Shown here: piece after piece, positions 6,749 to 13,888 of the stretch
Numbering within the stretch: position 1 is the stretch's first letter
Layout: each line of letters begins with the position of its first letter
Assembly (NCBI GenBank): GCA_002366645.1
Contig: DFBM01000083.1
Location: 1-15,069 of the forward strand
Reading direction: 5' to 3'
DNA from: Rhodobacterales bacterium UBA3080
GTDB taxonomy: Bacteria; Pseudomonadota; Alphaproteobacteria; Rhodobacterales; Rhodobacteraceae
DNA length: 15,069 nt
Made by a program: the position numbers and the translations under genes
Notes under the pieces: generated by a model
Told to the model about the DNA's origin: nothing
Database searches by the model: none
What the model saw: the letters and a program-made list of their open reading frames with translations, nothing else

Positions 6749-8092
6749 TTAACTATAGGTTTCCAGCCACTTTTCCAGCCAATGAATGTCGTAGTCACCA
6801 GACAGAATGTCAGGTTCTTGCAACAACGCATTGTGCAACGGGGTTGTGGTATCGATGCCATCCACAATCATTTCACCAAGCGCACGACGTAGGCGTGCAA
6901 TAGCCGAGGCGCGGTCCGGTGCGTGCACAATCAGTTTTGCGATCAGACTGTCGTAATATGGCGGAATCTTGTAACCGTCATAGAGATGGCTATCCATACG
7001 AACACCTAGACCGCCCGGGGCGTGGAACTGCGAAATTTTACCCGGTGAGGGACGGAATTCCGGTAGCTTCTCGGCGTTGATACGGCATTCAATCGAATGG
7101 CCGTTGGGGGCGAGCTCTTCTTGCACAAACGACATAGGTTCGCCTGATGCTACAAGGATCTGCTCGCGCACAAGATCGACGCCAAAGACAGCCTCAGTCA
7201 CCGGATGTTCGACCTGCAAACGGGTGTTCATTTCGATGAAGTAAAATTCGTCATTTTCGTAGAGGAACTCGATTGTGCCTGCGCCGGCATAATTGATCGC
7301 TGCAACCGCATCTGCACAGGTTTTCCCTATTCTAGCGCGGGTTTCTGCATCGATTGCTGGCGAAGGGCACTCTTCCAATACTTTTTGGTGGCGACGCTGC
7401 AACGAGCAATCGCGTTCACCCAGATGCACCGCACGGCCTTTACCGTCACCAAATACTTGAATTTCGATGTGACGCGGCAGAGTTAGGTATTTTTCAATGT
7501 AAACCTCGTCGTTGCCAAATGCCGCCTTTGATTCCGAACGGGCGGTGCTGAAAGCCTCGTCTAGATCGTCGACCGTTTTGGCGACCTTCATGCCGCGACC
7601 ACCGCCACCAGCTGTGGCTTTGACAATGACAGGGAAGCCCATCTCGGCAGAAACCGCGTGCGCTTCTTCGATTGTCGCAACGCCACCAAGAGACCCGGGT
7701 ACGCATGGCACGCCTAGGCGTTTCATTGTGTCTTTGGCTGTAATCTTGTCGCCCATCATGTTGATGTGATCGGCGGTAGGGCCGATAAACGTCAGGCCGT
7801 GATCTTGCACAATTTGCACAAAGTTCGCGTTTTCCGATAGAAAGCCGTAGCCGGGGTGGATCGCCTCGGCACCTGTGATTTCACAAGCGGAAATGATGTT
7901 CGGAATCGACAGATAGCTCTGCATGCTCGACGGTGGTCCGATACAGACGCTTTCGTCGGCCATTCTAACGTGCATTGCATCCGCATCGGCGGTCGAATGA
8001 ACCGCAACCGATCTGATACCCATCTCTTTACAGGCCCGAATGACGCGGAGTGCGATTTCGCCACGGTTGGCGATCAGGATTTTATTAAACAT
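6749..8092 (-). CDS. accC: Acetyl-CoA carboxylase, biotin carboxylase subunit
   Basis: 447 aa, full length. The N-terminal biotin carboxylase fold begins FNKILIANRGEIALRVIRA. The ATP-grasp domain shows Lys116 (GDKITAK), Lys158 and the glycine loop AGGGGRGMK (161-169), then EMNTRLQVEHPVTE, which contains the metal-binding Glu and Asn and the catalytic Arg. The C-terminal biotin-carboxylase cap has GHSIECRINAE and MDSHLYDGYKIPPYYDSLIAKL. It carboxylates biotin on AccB with bicarbonate and ATP, the first half reaction of malonyl-CoA synthesis for fatty acids, in the cytosol. It lies 17 nt downstream of accB and 2 nt upstream of aat, so the three form one operon. Confidence 0.98.
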   Translation of the reverse strand: MFNKILIANRGEIALRVIRACKEMGIRSVAVHSTADADAMHVRMADESVCIGPPSSMQSYLSIPNIISACEITGAEAIHPGYGFLSENANFVQIVQDHGLTFIGPTADHINMMGDKITAKDTMKRLGVPCVPGSLGGVATIEEAHAVSAEMGFPVIVKATAGGGGRGMKVAKTVDDLDEAFSTARSESKAAFGNDEVYIEKYLTLPRHIEIQVFGDGKGRAVHLGERDCSLQRRHQKVLEECPSPAIDAETRARIGKTCADAVAAINYAGAGTIEFLYENDEFYFIEMNTRLQVEHPVTEAVFGVDLVREQILVASGEPMSFVQEELAPNGHSIECRINAEKLPEFRPSPGKISQFHAPGGLGVRMDSHLYDGYKIPPYYDSLIAKLIVHAPDRASAIARLRRALGEMIVDGIDTTTPLHNALLQEPDILSGDYDIHWLEKWLETYS

Positions 8093-8109
8093 AGGAGCGG
8101 TTCCCCGTT

Positions 8110-8601
8110 TTATTCCAGCACTACCAAAGGATCGCCGAATTCAACCGGAGCACCGTCGTCAACAAGAATGCGTGTCACCTTGCCGGATTTCGGGGCAGGG
8201 ATCTGGTTCATGGTTTTCATGGCTTCGACGATCAGAAGGGTCTGACCTTCTTTGACGGTATCGCCAATTTTGACGAATGCCGGAGCGCCTGGTTCGGCGG
8301 AAAGGTACGCGGTGCCGACCATTGGCGAATTTACAGCGCCAACCAATTGTGTGGGATCCTCGGCAACCGGCGCCGGAGCGGCGGCAGCAGCAGGTACAGC
8401 AGCGGCCGGAGCAGCGGCGACAGCCATAGGCGCAGTGGCAACCATCGGCGCAGCTTGAAGTTGGCGTGCTACGCGTACATTCAATACGTCGTCTTCAGCC
8501 AACTCGCGCTTTACCTCGATTTCGCTAAGCTCGTTTTCACGCAGCAATTCGGCCAAAGCCTTGATGAACTCAACGTCGGAATTTTGTTTTTTGTCGCCCA
8601 T
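8110..8601 (-). CDS. accB: Acetyl-CoA carboxylase, biotin carboxyl carrier protein
   Basis: 163 aa. Three parts are visible: a charged N-terminal helix (VEFIKALAELLRENELSEIEV), a flexible Ala/Pro-rich linker at about 52-83, and a C-terminal biotinyl domain with VEAMKTMN, where Lys129 (34 residues from the end, as in other AccB proteins) is the biotin attachment site. It carries biotin between AccC and the carboxyltransferase (AccA/AccD, not in this window). The ATG at 8599-8601 has GAGGA upstream. The operon's regulatory region should be the 116 bp between this start and the dsbA stop, which holds a 36-nt inverted repeat. Confidence 0.98.
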   Translation of the reverse strand: MGDKKQNSDVEFIKALAELLRENELSEIEVKRELAEDDVLNVRVARQLQAAPMVATAPMAVAAAPAAAVPAAAAAPAPVAEDPTQLVGAVNSPMVGTAYLSAEPGAPAFVKIGDTVKEGQTLLIVEAMKTMNQIPAPKSGKVTRILVDDGAPVEFGDPLVVLE

Positions 8602-8658
8602 GGTATCCTCGGAAATTTGCCGGTTTGTCCGGTAATTAGTTCTGCGGCCTTTATACGC

Positions 8659-8694
8659 TTTCAGGCAACTTCTGGAAAGCGAAGATGCCTGAAA
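8659..8694 (-). other. Inverted repeat in the accB leader / after the dsbA gene
   Basis: TTTCAGGCA (8659-8667) and TGCCTGAAA (8686-8694) are a perfect 9-bp inverted repeat. After an A/A mismatch, CTTC/GAAG (8669-8672/8681-8684) extends it, leaving an 8-nt loop. It lies 23 nt past the dsbA stop and 58 nt before the accB start. No T-run follows in the minus direction, so a plain intrinsic terminator is unlikely; an operator, attenuator or mRNA end-stabiliser are all possible. Confidence 0.7.
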
Positions 8695-8717
8695 ACCGTG
8701 TAAATGTTGAAAATAGT

Positions 8718-9476
8718 TTACTGTAGCTGCGCGCGCGCGTTGTCGACCATCGTCTGCATTCCGGCCACAGGCACAAAACCACGTAGCATTTCGGTGCCGA
8801 TCAGGAACGAAGGTGTGCCGCTGATATTCATCCGCTGACCCAACGCATGGTTTTTGGCGATCATTTGCGCAATCACCTGATCTTCCATATGTGCTTCCAT
8901 CAAATCGCCATCACCGCCTGCTTCAACTGCTAGACGAGACAGATTGTTGATATTGACAGCACCATTGTGGGTCATCAGGAGGTCATGGAACTTTTCGTAA
9001 ATCTCGTCACCCTGATTTACTAAAATCGAAAGCGCTGCTTTGGAGGCTAGTGTTGAATCTGGGCCAAGGATCGGGAATTCCTTCATAACTAGGCGTACGT
9101 CATCGTTAGCTTCGAGCAATGCCAGCACCTCCGGATGCGCGCGCTTACAGAAGGCGCAACGATAATCGGAGAATTCTACAACCGTAATTGCGCCATCTGG
9201 ATTTCCACCAACCCACGAGTATCCGTCGTTTACCAGCTCCTCGAAGTTATCCTCGACCAACTGGGCGTCACCTTGAGCTTCGGCGACGGCCTGACGCTCT
9301 TCTAGCACTTGAATGGCCTCAAGAATTACTTCTGGATTGCTCAGAAGATAAGCGCGGACTTCGGCCTGAAAACTTGTCCGTTCGGCATCCGACATTGCCG
9401 TCAGATCGGTAGCCTGCGCCAATGTCGCTCCGAACAGGACGGCGATTGCTACAATAATAGTTTTAACAAAATTCAT
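8718..9476 (-). CDS. Periplasmic DsbA-family (ScsC-like) thiol:disulfide oxidoreductase
   Basis: 252 aa from the ATG at 9474-9476, which has AGGAG just upstream; a longer in-frame start adds MQKEQA and loses this site. A signal peptide (MNFVKTIIVAIAVLFGATLAQA) is likely cut after residue 22. A helical ScsC-type N-terminal segment follows at about 25-70 (FQAEVRAYLLSNPEVILEAI), then a thioredoxin-fold DsbA domain with active site Cys107-Ala-Phe-Cys110 (FSDYRCAFCKRAHPE) and the cis-proline loop GTPSF at 220-224. The CxxC and N-terminal helix fit periplasmic disulfide exchange; oxidase versus isomerase cannot be decided from sequence. No dsbB-like gene is nearby. It is divergent from the aminotransferase, and accB follows 116 bp downstream on the same strand. 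Confidence 0.93.
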   Translation of the reverse strand: MNFVKTIIVAIAVLFGATLAQATDLTAMSDAERTSFQAEVRAYLLSNPEVILEAIQVLEERQAVAEAQGDAQLVEDNFEELVNDGYSWVGGNPDGAITVVEFSDYRCAFCKRAHPEVLALLEANDDVRLVMKEFPILGPDSTLASKAALSILVNQGDEIYEKFHDLLMTHNGAVNINNLSRLAVEAGGDGDLMEAHMEDQVIAQMIAKNHALGQRMNISGTPSFLIGTEMLRGFVPVAGMQTMVDNARAQLQ

Positions 9477-9507
9477 TGCTTGCTCCTTTTGCATAGCGTT
9501 CTTGTGT

Positions 9508-9536
9508 CAGATACAGCTTACTCAACGTGATTCCAA
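9508..9536 (-). promoter_or_regulatory. Candidate promoter of the dsbA-like gene
   Basis: Reading the minus strand: TTGGAA (9531-9536), 17-nt spacer, TATCTG (9508-9513). The start codon is 31 nt further on. The spacing is right but the hexamers match consensus only partly. Confidence 0.3.
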
Positions 9537-9545
9537 GAGACGCCA

Positions 9546-9574
9546 TTGATATTGCCCCGCCAAACGCCGTAATC
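9546..9574 (+). promoter_or_regulatory. Candidate promoter of the aminotransferase gene
   Basis: TTGATA (9546-9551), 17-nt spacer, GTAATC (9569-9574), about 37 nt before the start codon. It has a good -35 and a weak -10. The two divergent genes share only 135 bp, so promoters must lie here. Confidence 0.3.
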
Positions 9575-9611
9575 ATCTAGCCAAATACCAGTTTAATACA
9601 GGAGTTTCCGG

Positions 9612-10769
9612 ATGCGGACTTCAAGAAGAAGTGATGTCGCCCCGTTTATCGTAATGGACGTGATGGAGGCTGCGCGCCGCGAAGAAGAATCCGGGCGCCA
9701 CATCATCCATATGGAAGTCGGACAACCGGGTACCGGCGCACCGCAAAAAGCGGTGGAGGCGTTGACGGAAGCGATGGATGCAGGATCATTGGGGTATACA
9801 GTTGCGCTTGGGTTGCCAGAACTCCGGCAGCGGATCGCACAGCTTTATCTAGACTGGTACGGTGTCGAGGTTTCGCCCGAGCGTGTTGTCGTTACGGCGG
9901 GTTCGTCAGCCGCGTTTCAGCTGGCGTTTATTAGTTTGTTCGATGCGGGGGACAAGGTCGCCATTGGTGATCCAGGATACCCGAGCTATCGAAACATCCT
10001 CAAGGCTTTGGATATCGAAGTTGTTGATGTGGAAACAACGCTGGGCGCACGTTTTCAACCGACTGTGGCCGATCTTGCGGCCGTGAGTGACCTCGCGGGA
10101 CTTTTGGTCGCCAGCCCCGCAAACCCAACGGGTACGATGCTTGGTAAAGAAGAGCTGGAAGCGCTGGTACGTTACTGCGAGCGTAACGACATGGCATTTG
10201 TCTCGGATGAGATTTACCACGGGATCGAATATGGCAAGAAAGCCGTTACGGCGTTGGAAATAAGTGACGATGTCTATGTGATCAATTCGTTTTCAAAGTA
10301 TTTTTCCATGACGGGTTGGCGGATTGGTTGGATGATCGTGCCTGAAGATCATGTCCGGCATCTGGAACGGTTAATGCAAAACCTGTTCATATGTGCGCCA
10401 CATGCGTCACAGATTGCAGCGCTGGCGGCGCTTGATGCTCCGGAGGAACTGGAGGGAAATCTGGCGCTTTATGAAAAAAACCGTGAGCTACTTTTGAAGG
10501 AACTACCGGGCGCTGGCTTCGACAAGATAGCGCCGCCGGACGGGGCGTTTTATATTTATGCGGATGTGTCGGATTTAACAGACGACAGTGTCGAACTTGC
10601 CAAACAGATTTTGATCGAGGCGGGTGTTGCAGTTACACCCGGACTCGATTTCGATCCGAAGCGTGGAAACACGACGTTAAGGTTTTCCTATGCCCGTTCC
10701 ACAGAAGATATTGTCGAGGGTGTTCGGCGCCTGAAAAACTGGATGGCGGACAGAAAAAAGGCCCCGTGA
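9612..10769 (+). CDS. PLP-dependent class I/II aminotransferase
   Basis: 385 aa, fold-type I aminotransferase. Visible landmarks: the substrate-arm region GQPGTGAP, the GYTVALGLPELRQRIA segment, TAGSSAAFQLAF (cofactor phosphate contact), ASPANPTGTML (Asn contacting PLP), SDEIYHGIEYG (Asp/Tyr) and the Schiff-base Lys229 in NSFSKYFSMTGWRIGW, with a C-terminal TTLRFSYA carrying the carboxylate-binding Arg. Likely substrates are an amino acid and a 2-oxo acid, as for aspartate/aromatic-type enzymes, but the exact substrate cannot be assigned. ATG 9612 has GGAG 7 nt upstream. It stands alone: divergent from the dsbA-like gene, convergent with rne. Its stop codon sits in the loop of the terminator at 10754-10780. 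Confidence 0.93.
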   Translation: MRTSRRSDVAPFIVMDVMEAARREEESGRHIIHMEVGQPGTGAPQKAVEALTEAMDAGSLGYTVALGLPELRQRIAQLYLDWYGVEVSPERVVVTAGSSAAFQLAFISLFDAGDKVAIGDPGYPSYRNILKALDIEVVDVETTLGARFQPTVADLAAVSDLAGLLVASPANPTGTMLGKEELEALVRYCERNDMAFVSDEIYHGIEYGKKAVTALEISDDVYVINSFSKYFSMTGWRIGWMIVPEDHVRHLERLMQNLFICAPHASQIAALAALDAPEELEGNLALYEKNRELLLKELPGAGFDKIAPPDGAFYIYADVSDLTDDSVELAKQILIEAGVAVTPGLDFDPKRGNTTLRFSYARSTEDIVEGVRRLKNWMADRKKAP

Positions 10770-10780
10770 GGGACCTTTTT
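10754..10780. terminator. Bidirectional intrinsic terminator shared by the aminotransferase and rne
   Basis: A-tract plus GG (10754-10761), mismatched C/A, CCC/GGG stem with loop GTGA, then CC plus five T (to 10780). The A and T tracts are symmetrical, so both strands see a hairpin followed by T residues. The aminotransferase stop TGA (10767-10769) is in the loop; the rne stop is 7 bp beyond the right edge. Confidence 0.88.
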
Positions 10781-10786
10781 CGTTTC

Positions 10787-13378
10787 TTATTTCAGTGACC
10801 ACCAGCCACGACGTTTTGGTTTGTCTGGCTCGTCGGCTTTTTCGACTGCTACAGGTTCTGGCTCCGCAACCGGTTCAGCCACTACGACAGGCTCCGGTGT
10901 GGGTTCTGGTGTCGGCTCCAGTGTCGGTTCTGCGGTAGCCGCTTCATGCTCAACAGCTGTTTCAACAGCCACTTCTTCCGAAACTACTTTGCGCTTACGA
11001 GGGGCGCGTTTGCGTTTAGGCTTTTCCGCAACCTCTAATTTACCTTCCGGAACTTCGACGATGGCATTCTCATCAGTCTCGGTCGCAACAACATCTCCCA
11101 AAGGTGAAGCTTCTTGCTCAGGCGCTTTACGCCGTGTGCTGGTGCGCGAACGTTTTGGCTTCTCTTCAACGGCGGTTTCTGCATTTTCAACGGTGGCCTC
11201 GGATGGTTCCGCAGCTTCAGTTGTAGCTTCCTCAGTTGCCTCGACATTCGTCTGATCGCCATTACGGCCCTTACCGCCACGGCGACGGCGACGACGGCGT
11301 TTCTTGGGCGCGCCTTCTTCATCGGTCACGGGCGATGCTGTTTCGTTTTCTACGACAGCAACGTTTTCCGCCAACTCCGGCGCATACTCAATGGTAGCAG
11401 TTTCCAGAATTTCCGGCTCAGGCACGATACGTGTTGCCACTTTCAGGCGCTCTACCCGGTATTCGGGGCTAATCAAATGCGGATCGGCCTCGATACGAAC
11501 GGAAAGACCAAAGCGGCCTTCGATCATCGCAACATGTTCACGCTTCTGGTTCAGCATGTAGTTGGCGACGTTGATCGGAGCGCTGACAAGCACCTCTTTA
11601 CAACGACGGCGCACGCCTTCTTCCTCCAGCTCGCGCAGGATGGCGAGGGACATGGAATCATCGGAGCGGGTAATACCTGTGCCGTGACAATGCGGGCAGG
11701 GTTGTGTGGAGGCTTCCAGCATACCCGGGCGCAGACGTTGGCGAGACATTTCCAATAGACCAAAACTGGAGATACGGCCGACCTGGATACGGGCCCGATC
11801 GCTTTTCAGTTTATCTTTCATGCGCTTTTCAACAGCGATGTTGTTGCGACGGTCTTCCATGTCGATGAAATCGATCACAATCAGACCGGCCAAATCGCGC
11901 AAACGCAGCTGGCGGGCAACTTCTTCGGCGGCTTCAAGGTTGGTCTTGCGCGCAGTTTCCTCGATCGAGTTTTCCTTAGTCGCACGACCGGAGTTAACAT
12001 CGATCGCCACAAGCGCCTCGGTGATACCGATTACGATATAGCCACCGGACTTAAGTTGCACAGTCGGGTTAAACATGCCCGATAGATAGGACTCGACCTG
12101 AAAGCGCGAGAACAGCGGCAATGCGTCTTTATACAACGTCACGTTTTTCGCGTGCGATGGCATCAGCATGTTCATGTAGTCGTTAGCTTCGTTATAGCCG
12201 CGCTCGCCGTCGATGATAATTTCGTCGATGTCGCCGTTATACAGATCGCGGATCGAGCGTTTGATCAGGCTACCTTCTTCGTAAATATGCTCGGGTGCCA
12301 TAGACTTCAGGGTGGTTTCCCGAATTTGCTCCCATTGACGCAGGAGATACTCATAATCCCGGTTAATCTCGGCTTTCGTACGTTTGGCACCTGCTGTCCG
12401 GATAATCAGACCGGCACCTTGTGGCACGCTTATTTCGTTTGCGATGTCTTTAAGTTTTTTGCGATCGCTAACATTTGTGATTTTACGGCTGATACCGCCG
12501 CCGCGTGCAGTATTTGGCATCAGTACGCAATAACGACCGGCGAGGGACAGATACGTGGTGAGAGCTGCGCCTTTGTTGCCGCGCTCTTCTTTGACTACCT
12601 GCACCAGCAGAATCTGGCGAACTTTGATGACTTCCTGAATTTTGTAACGACGGGCGCGTTGACGGCGCGGGGCGACTTCTTCAACCAACTCCTCGGGAAC
12701 CAGAGTTTCCATCGGTACATCAGGCTGGTCGGAAGATGCGGTTTCTACCTCGGCCGGAGTTGCTGTGGATTCTTCGGCGAATGCCTCGTCCACGGGCTTG
12801 GCCTCTGTCGCTTCGTCAGAAGTTTCTTCAACAGGCGCAACTTCGACCGGTGCTTCAACCGCTGTTTCTTCAACAGCCGAAGGTTCCGCTACCGCTTCCG
12901 CAACTTCAACAACTTCAACAACTTCGGGCTGGTCACCAGCGCCGGCATCGGCTGCAATTTCTTCGGTTACAACCGCATCTTCAACTGAGGGCGCACCGTC
13001 TGCGGCGGCTTCTGTAGGTTTACGGCTACGACGACGGGAGCGGGACTTGGACTGATCCGCTTTTTCTTCGTCTTCGCGCTGGCGTGCAACATCGGCAGCT
13101 TCCTCGTCGAGGATCGCTTGGCGATCTTCGGCAGGGATCTGGTAGTAATCCGGGTGCACCTCGGAAAACGCAAGGAAACCATGGCGATTTCCACCATAAT
13201 CCACGAACGCAGCCTGCAACGAAGGTTCGACCCTCGTAATTTTCGCTAGATAGATATTGCCAGCAATCTGGCGTTTGTTGAGGGATTCAAAATCGAAATC
13301 TTCGACTTTATTCCCATCGACCACCACAACCCGAGTTTCCTCAGTGTGGGTGGCATCGATAAGCATTTTCTTTGACAT
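10787..13378 (-). CDS. rne: Ribonuclease E
   Basis: 863 aa from the ATG at 13376-13378 (MSKKMLIDATHTEETRV, the usual alphaproteobacterial start; a TTG five codons earlier is less likely). The S1 RNA-binding domain is split: residues ~36-80 and ~245-285 flank a low-complexity insertion (~85-243) with an SRSRRRSRK basic patch and a long Glu/Val/Ala-rich stretch. The catalytic DNase I-like domain has Asp460 (AIDVNSGR) and Asp503 (VIDFIDMEDRRN), 43 apart as in E. coli. The Zn-link is Cys561/Cys564 (CPHCHGTG). From ~660 on, the tail is a disordered scaffold with Arg-rich RNA-binding patches (KKRRRRRRR at 692-700, KPKRSR, KPKRKR), a PTPEP-type repeat and a closing KPKRRGWWSLK. It cleaves single-stranded AU-rich RNA and organises the degradosome. 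A long structured leader lies upstream. Confidence 0.97.
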   Translation of the reverse strand: MSKKMLIDATHTEETRVVVVDGNKVEDFDFESLNKRQIAGNIYLAKITRVEPSLQAAFVDYGGNRHGFLAFSEVHPDYYQIPAEDRQAILDEEAADVARQREDEEKADQSKSRSRRRSRKPTEAAADGAPSVEDAVVTEEIAADAGAGDQPEVVEVVEVAEAVAEPSAVEETAVEAPVEVAPVEETSDEATEAKPVDEAFAEESTATPAEVETASSDQPDVPMETLVPEELVEEVAPRRQRARRYKIQEVIKVRQILLVQVVKEERGNKGAALTTYLSLAGRYCVLMPNTARGGGISRKITNVSDRKKLKDIANEISVPQGAGLIIRTAGAKRTKAEINRDYEYLLRQWEQIRETTLKSMAPEHIYEEGSLIKRSIRDLYNGDIDEIIIDGERGYNEANDYMNMLMPSHAKNVTLYKDALPLFSRFQVESYLSGMFNPTVQLKSGGYIVIGITEALVAIDVNSGRATKENSIEETARKTNLEAAEEVARQLRLRDLAGLIVIDFIDMEDRRNNIAVEKRMKDKLKSDRARIQVGRISSFGLLEMSRQRLRPGMLEASTQPCPHCHGTGITRSDDSMSLAILRELEEEGVRRRCKEVLVSAPINVANYMLNQKREHVAMIEGRFGLSVRIEADPHLISPEYRVERLKVATRIVPEPEILETATIEYAPELAENVAVVENETASPVTDEEGAPKKRRRRRRRGGKGRNGDQTNVEATEEATTEAAEPSEATVENAETAVEEKPKRSRTSTRRKAPEQEASPLGDVVATETDENAIVEVPEGKLEVAEKPKRKRAPRKRKVVSEEVAVETAVEHEAATAEPTLEPTPEPTPEPVVVAEPVAEPEPVAVEKADEPDKPKRRGWWSLK

Positions 13379-13406
13379 GTAAGCTTTCTGCAACGGCCGG
13401 GCGGCG

Positions 13407-13424
13407 CCTCGTCAATTGGCGAGG
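13407..13424 (-). other. Hairpin close to the rne start
   Basis: CCTCG (13407-13411) and CGAGG (13420-13424) pair, with CAATTG near the centre. It lies about 30 nt upstream of the rne ATG, and in the mRNA it would sit just before the ribosome-binding region, which itself has no strong Shine-Dalgarno. Confidence 0.55.
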
Positions 13425-13460
13425 GCGGGCTGGACGTTCTAATTGTTTGGGAAGAAAAGC

Positions 13461-13517
13461 TTGATACAGCAGAAATAGGGGACAAAGCGCCCCCAAATAA
13501 TCTTTTGCCTGTATCAA
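13461..13517 (-). other. Two-level stem-loop in the rne leader
   Basis: The outer arms TTGATACAG (13461-13469) and CTGTATCAA (13509-13517) are a perfect 9-bp inverted repeat. An inner GGGG/CCCC stem (13478-13481/13490-13493) has an 8-nt loop. The internal loop is A/T-rich in the rne sense (GATTATTTG), the kind of single-stranded sequence RNase E prefers. This may be a self-regulatory element, by analogy with the structured E. coli rne leader. Confidence 0.55.
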
Positions 13518-13684
13518 CGCGTTTCATCGCGGTTATCTTTCCGACACGTAAAAAGTGCCTGATTGTTTTAGCTGCAACTGTCAAATGGGACGTTGCAGAA
13601 TGAGCGGGTGGCGCTTAGCGCCTGTCACATTCCGCGCGGCATACACTGCCTTTATTTGCGTGGGTGCAACAAAACCTTCGTCAA

Positions 13685-13715
13685 GCGTCTGGACCATACG
13701 ATTCACATCAGACGC
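13685..13715. other. 7-bp inverted repeat upstream of mrcA
   Basis: GCGTCTG (13685-13691) and CAGACGC (13709-13715) are perfect arms with a 17-nt spacer. They lie about 120 bp upstream of the mrcA promoter. An operator or leader hairpin is possible; nothing further supports either. Confidence 0.4.
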
Positions 13716-13833
13716 ATAGGGGCCACATTAGCCTCACAAGCAAATGTAATACAACCGAATTCCGATAATAAGGGGTGGTAGGCGAATTATTTCCGATCAA
13801 TGCCTAAATTATCATCATGGAAGTAAAGGAGTT

Positions 13834-13862
13834 TTGACGACAAACCTCACCTCGACTATACG
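13834..13862 (+). promoter_or_regulatory. Sigma70-type promoter of mrcA
   Basis: TTGACG (13834-13839), exactly 17 nt, TATACG (13857-13862). Transcription would start near 13869-13871, giving a leader of about 20 nt that contains GGAGG (13876-13880) before the TTG start at 13889. Confidence 0.65.
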
Positions 13863-13888
13863 TTGCAAAGTTCACGGAGGTAGAGTCG

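Larger units (their letters stand above)
13379..13833. other. Gene-free interval between rne and mrcA: probable rne 5' leader with several inverted repeats
   Basis: About 455 bp with no convincing gene; short ORFs here lack family features. It holds four inverted repeats, three listed separately (13407-13424, 13461-13517, 13685-13715); the fourth is the palindrome GGCGCT-T-AGCGCC at 13610-13622. On the minus strand a perfect TTGACA (13579-13584) is present, but I could not find a good -10 at 16-18 nt, so the rne start site is unresolved. In Rhodobacterales an N-acetylmuramoyl-alanine amidase gene often sits here; I see no trace of one. Confidence 0.6.

Noticed and set aside
12152..12988. 278-codon open frame on the plus strand inside rne
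   Set aside because: It is antisense to the biased-codon insertion of RNase E; its Phe/Asn-rich translation has no family features and no ribosome-binding site. It is a shadow of a compositionally skewed gene.
13579..13584. Perfect TTGACA on the minus strand as the rne -35 box
   Set aside because: No reasonable -10 hexamer is found 16-18 nt downstream, so it is mentioned in the interval description but not called as a promoter.
13593..13781. 62-codon open frame between rne and mrcA
   Set aside because: It has no recognisable similarity and crosses the inverted repeats. It is treated as non-coding and is not an amidase remnant that I can recognise.
13817..13837. Six-codon ORF (MEVKEF) just upstream of the mrcA promoter, as a possible leader peptide
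   Set aside because: It lacks a Shine-Dalgarno and its 3' end overlaps the -35 box, so it is upstream of the likely transcription start.
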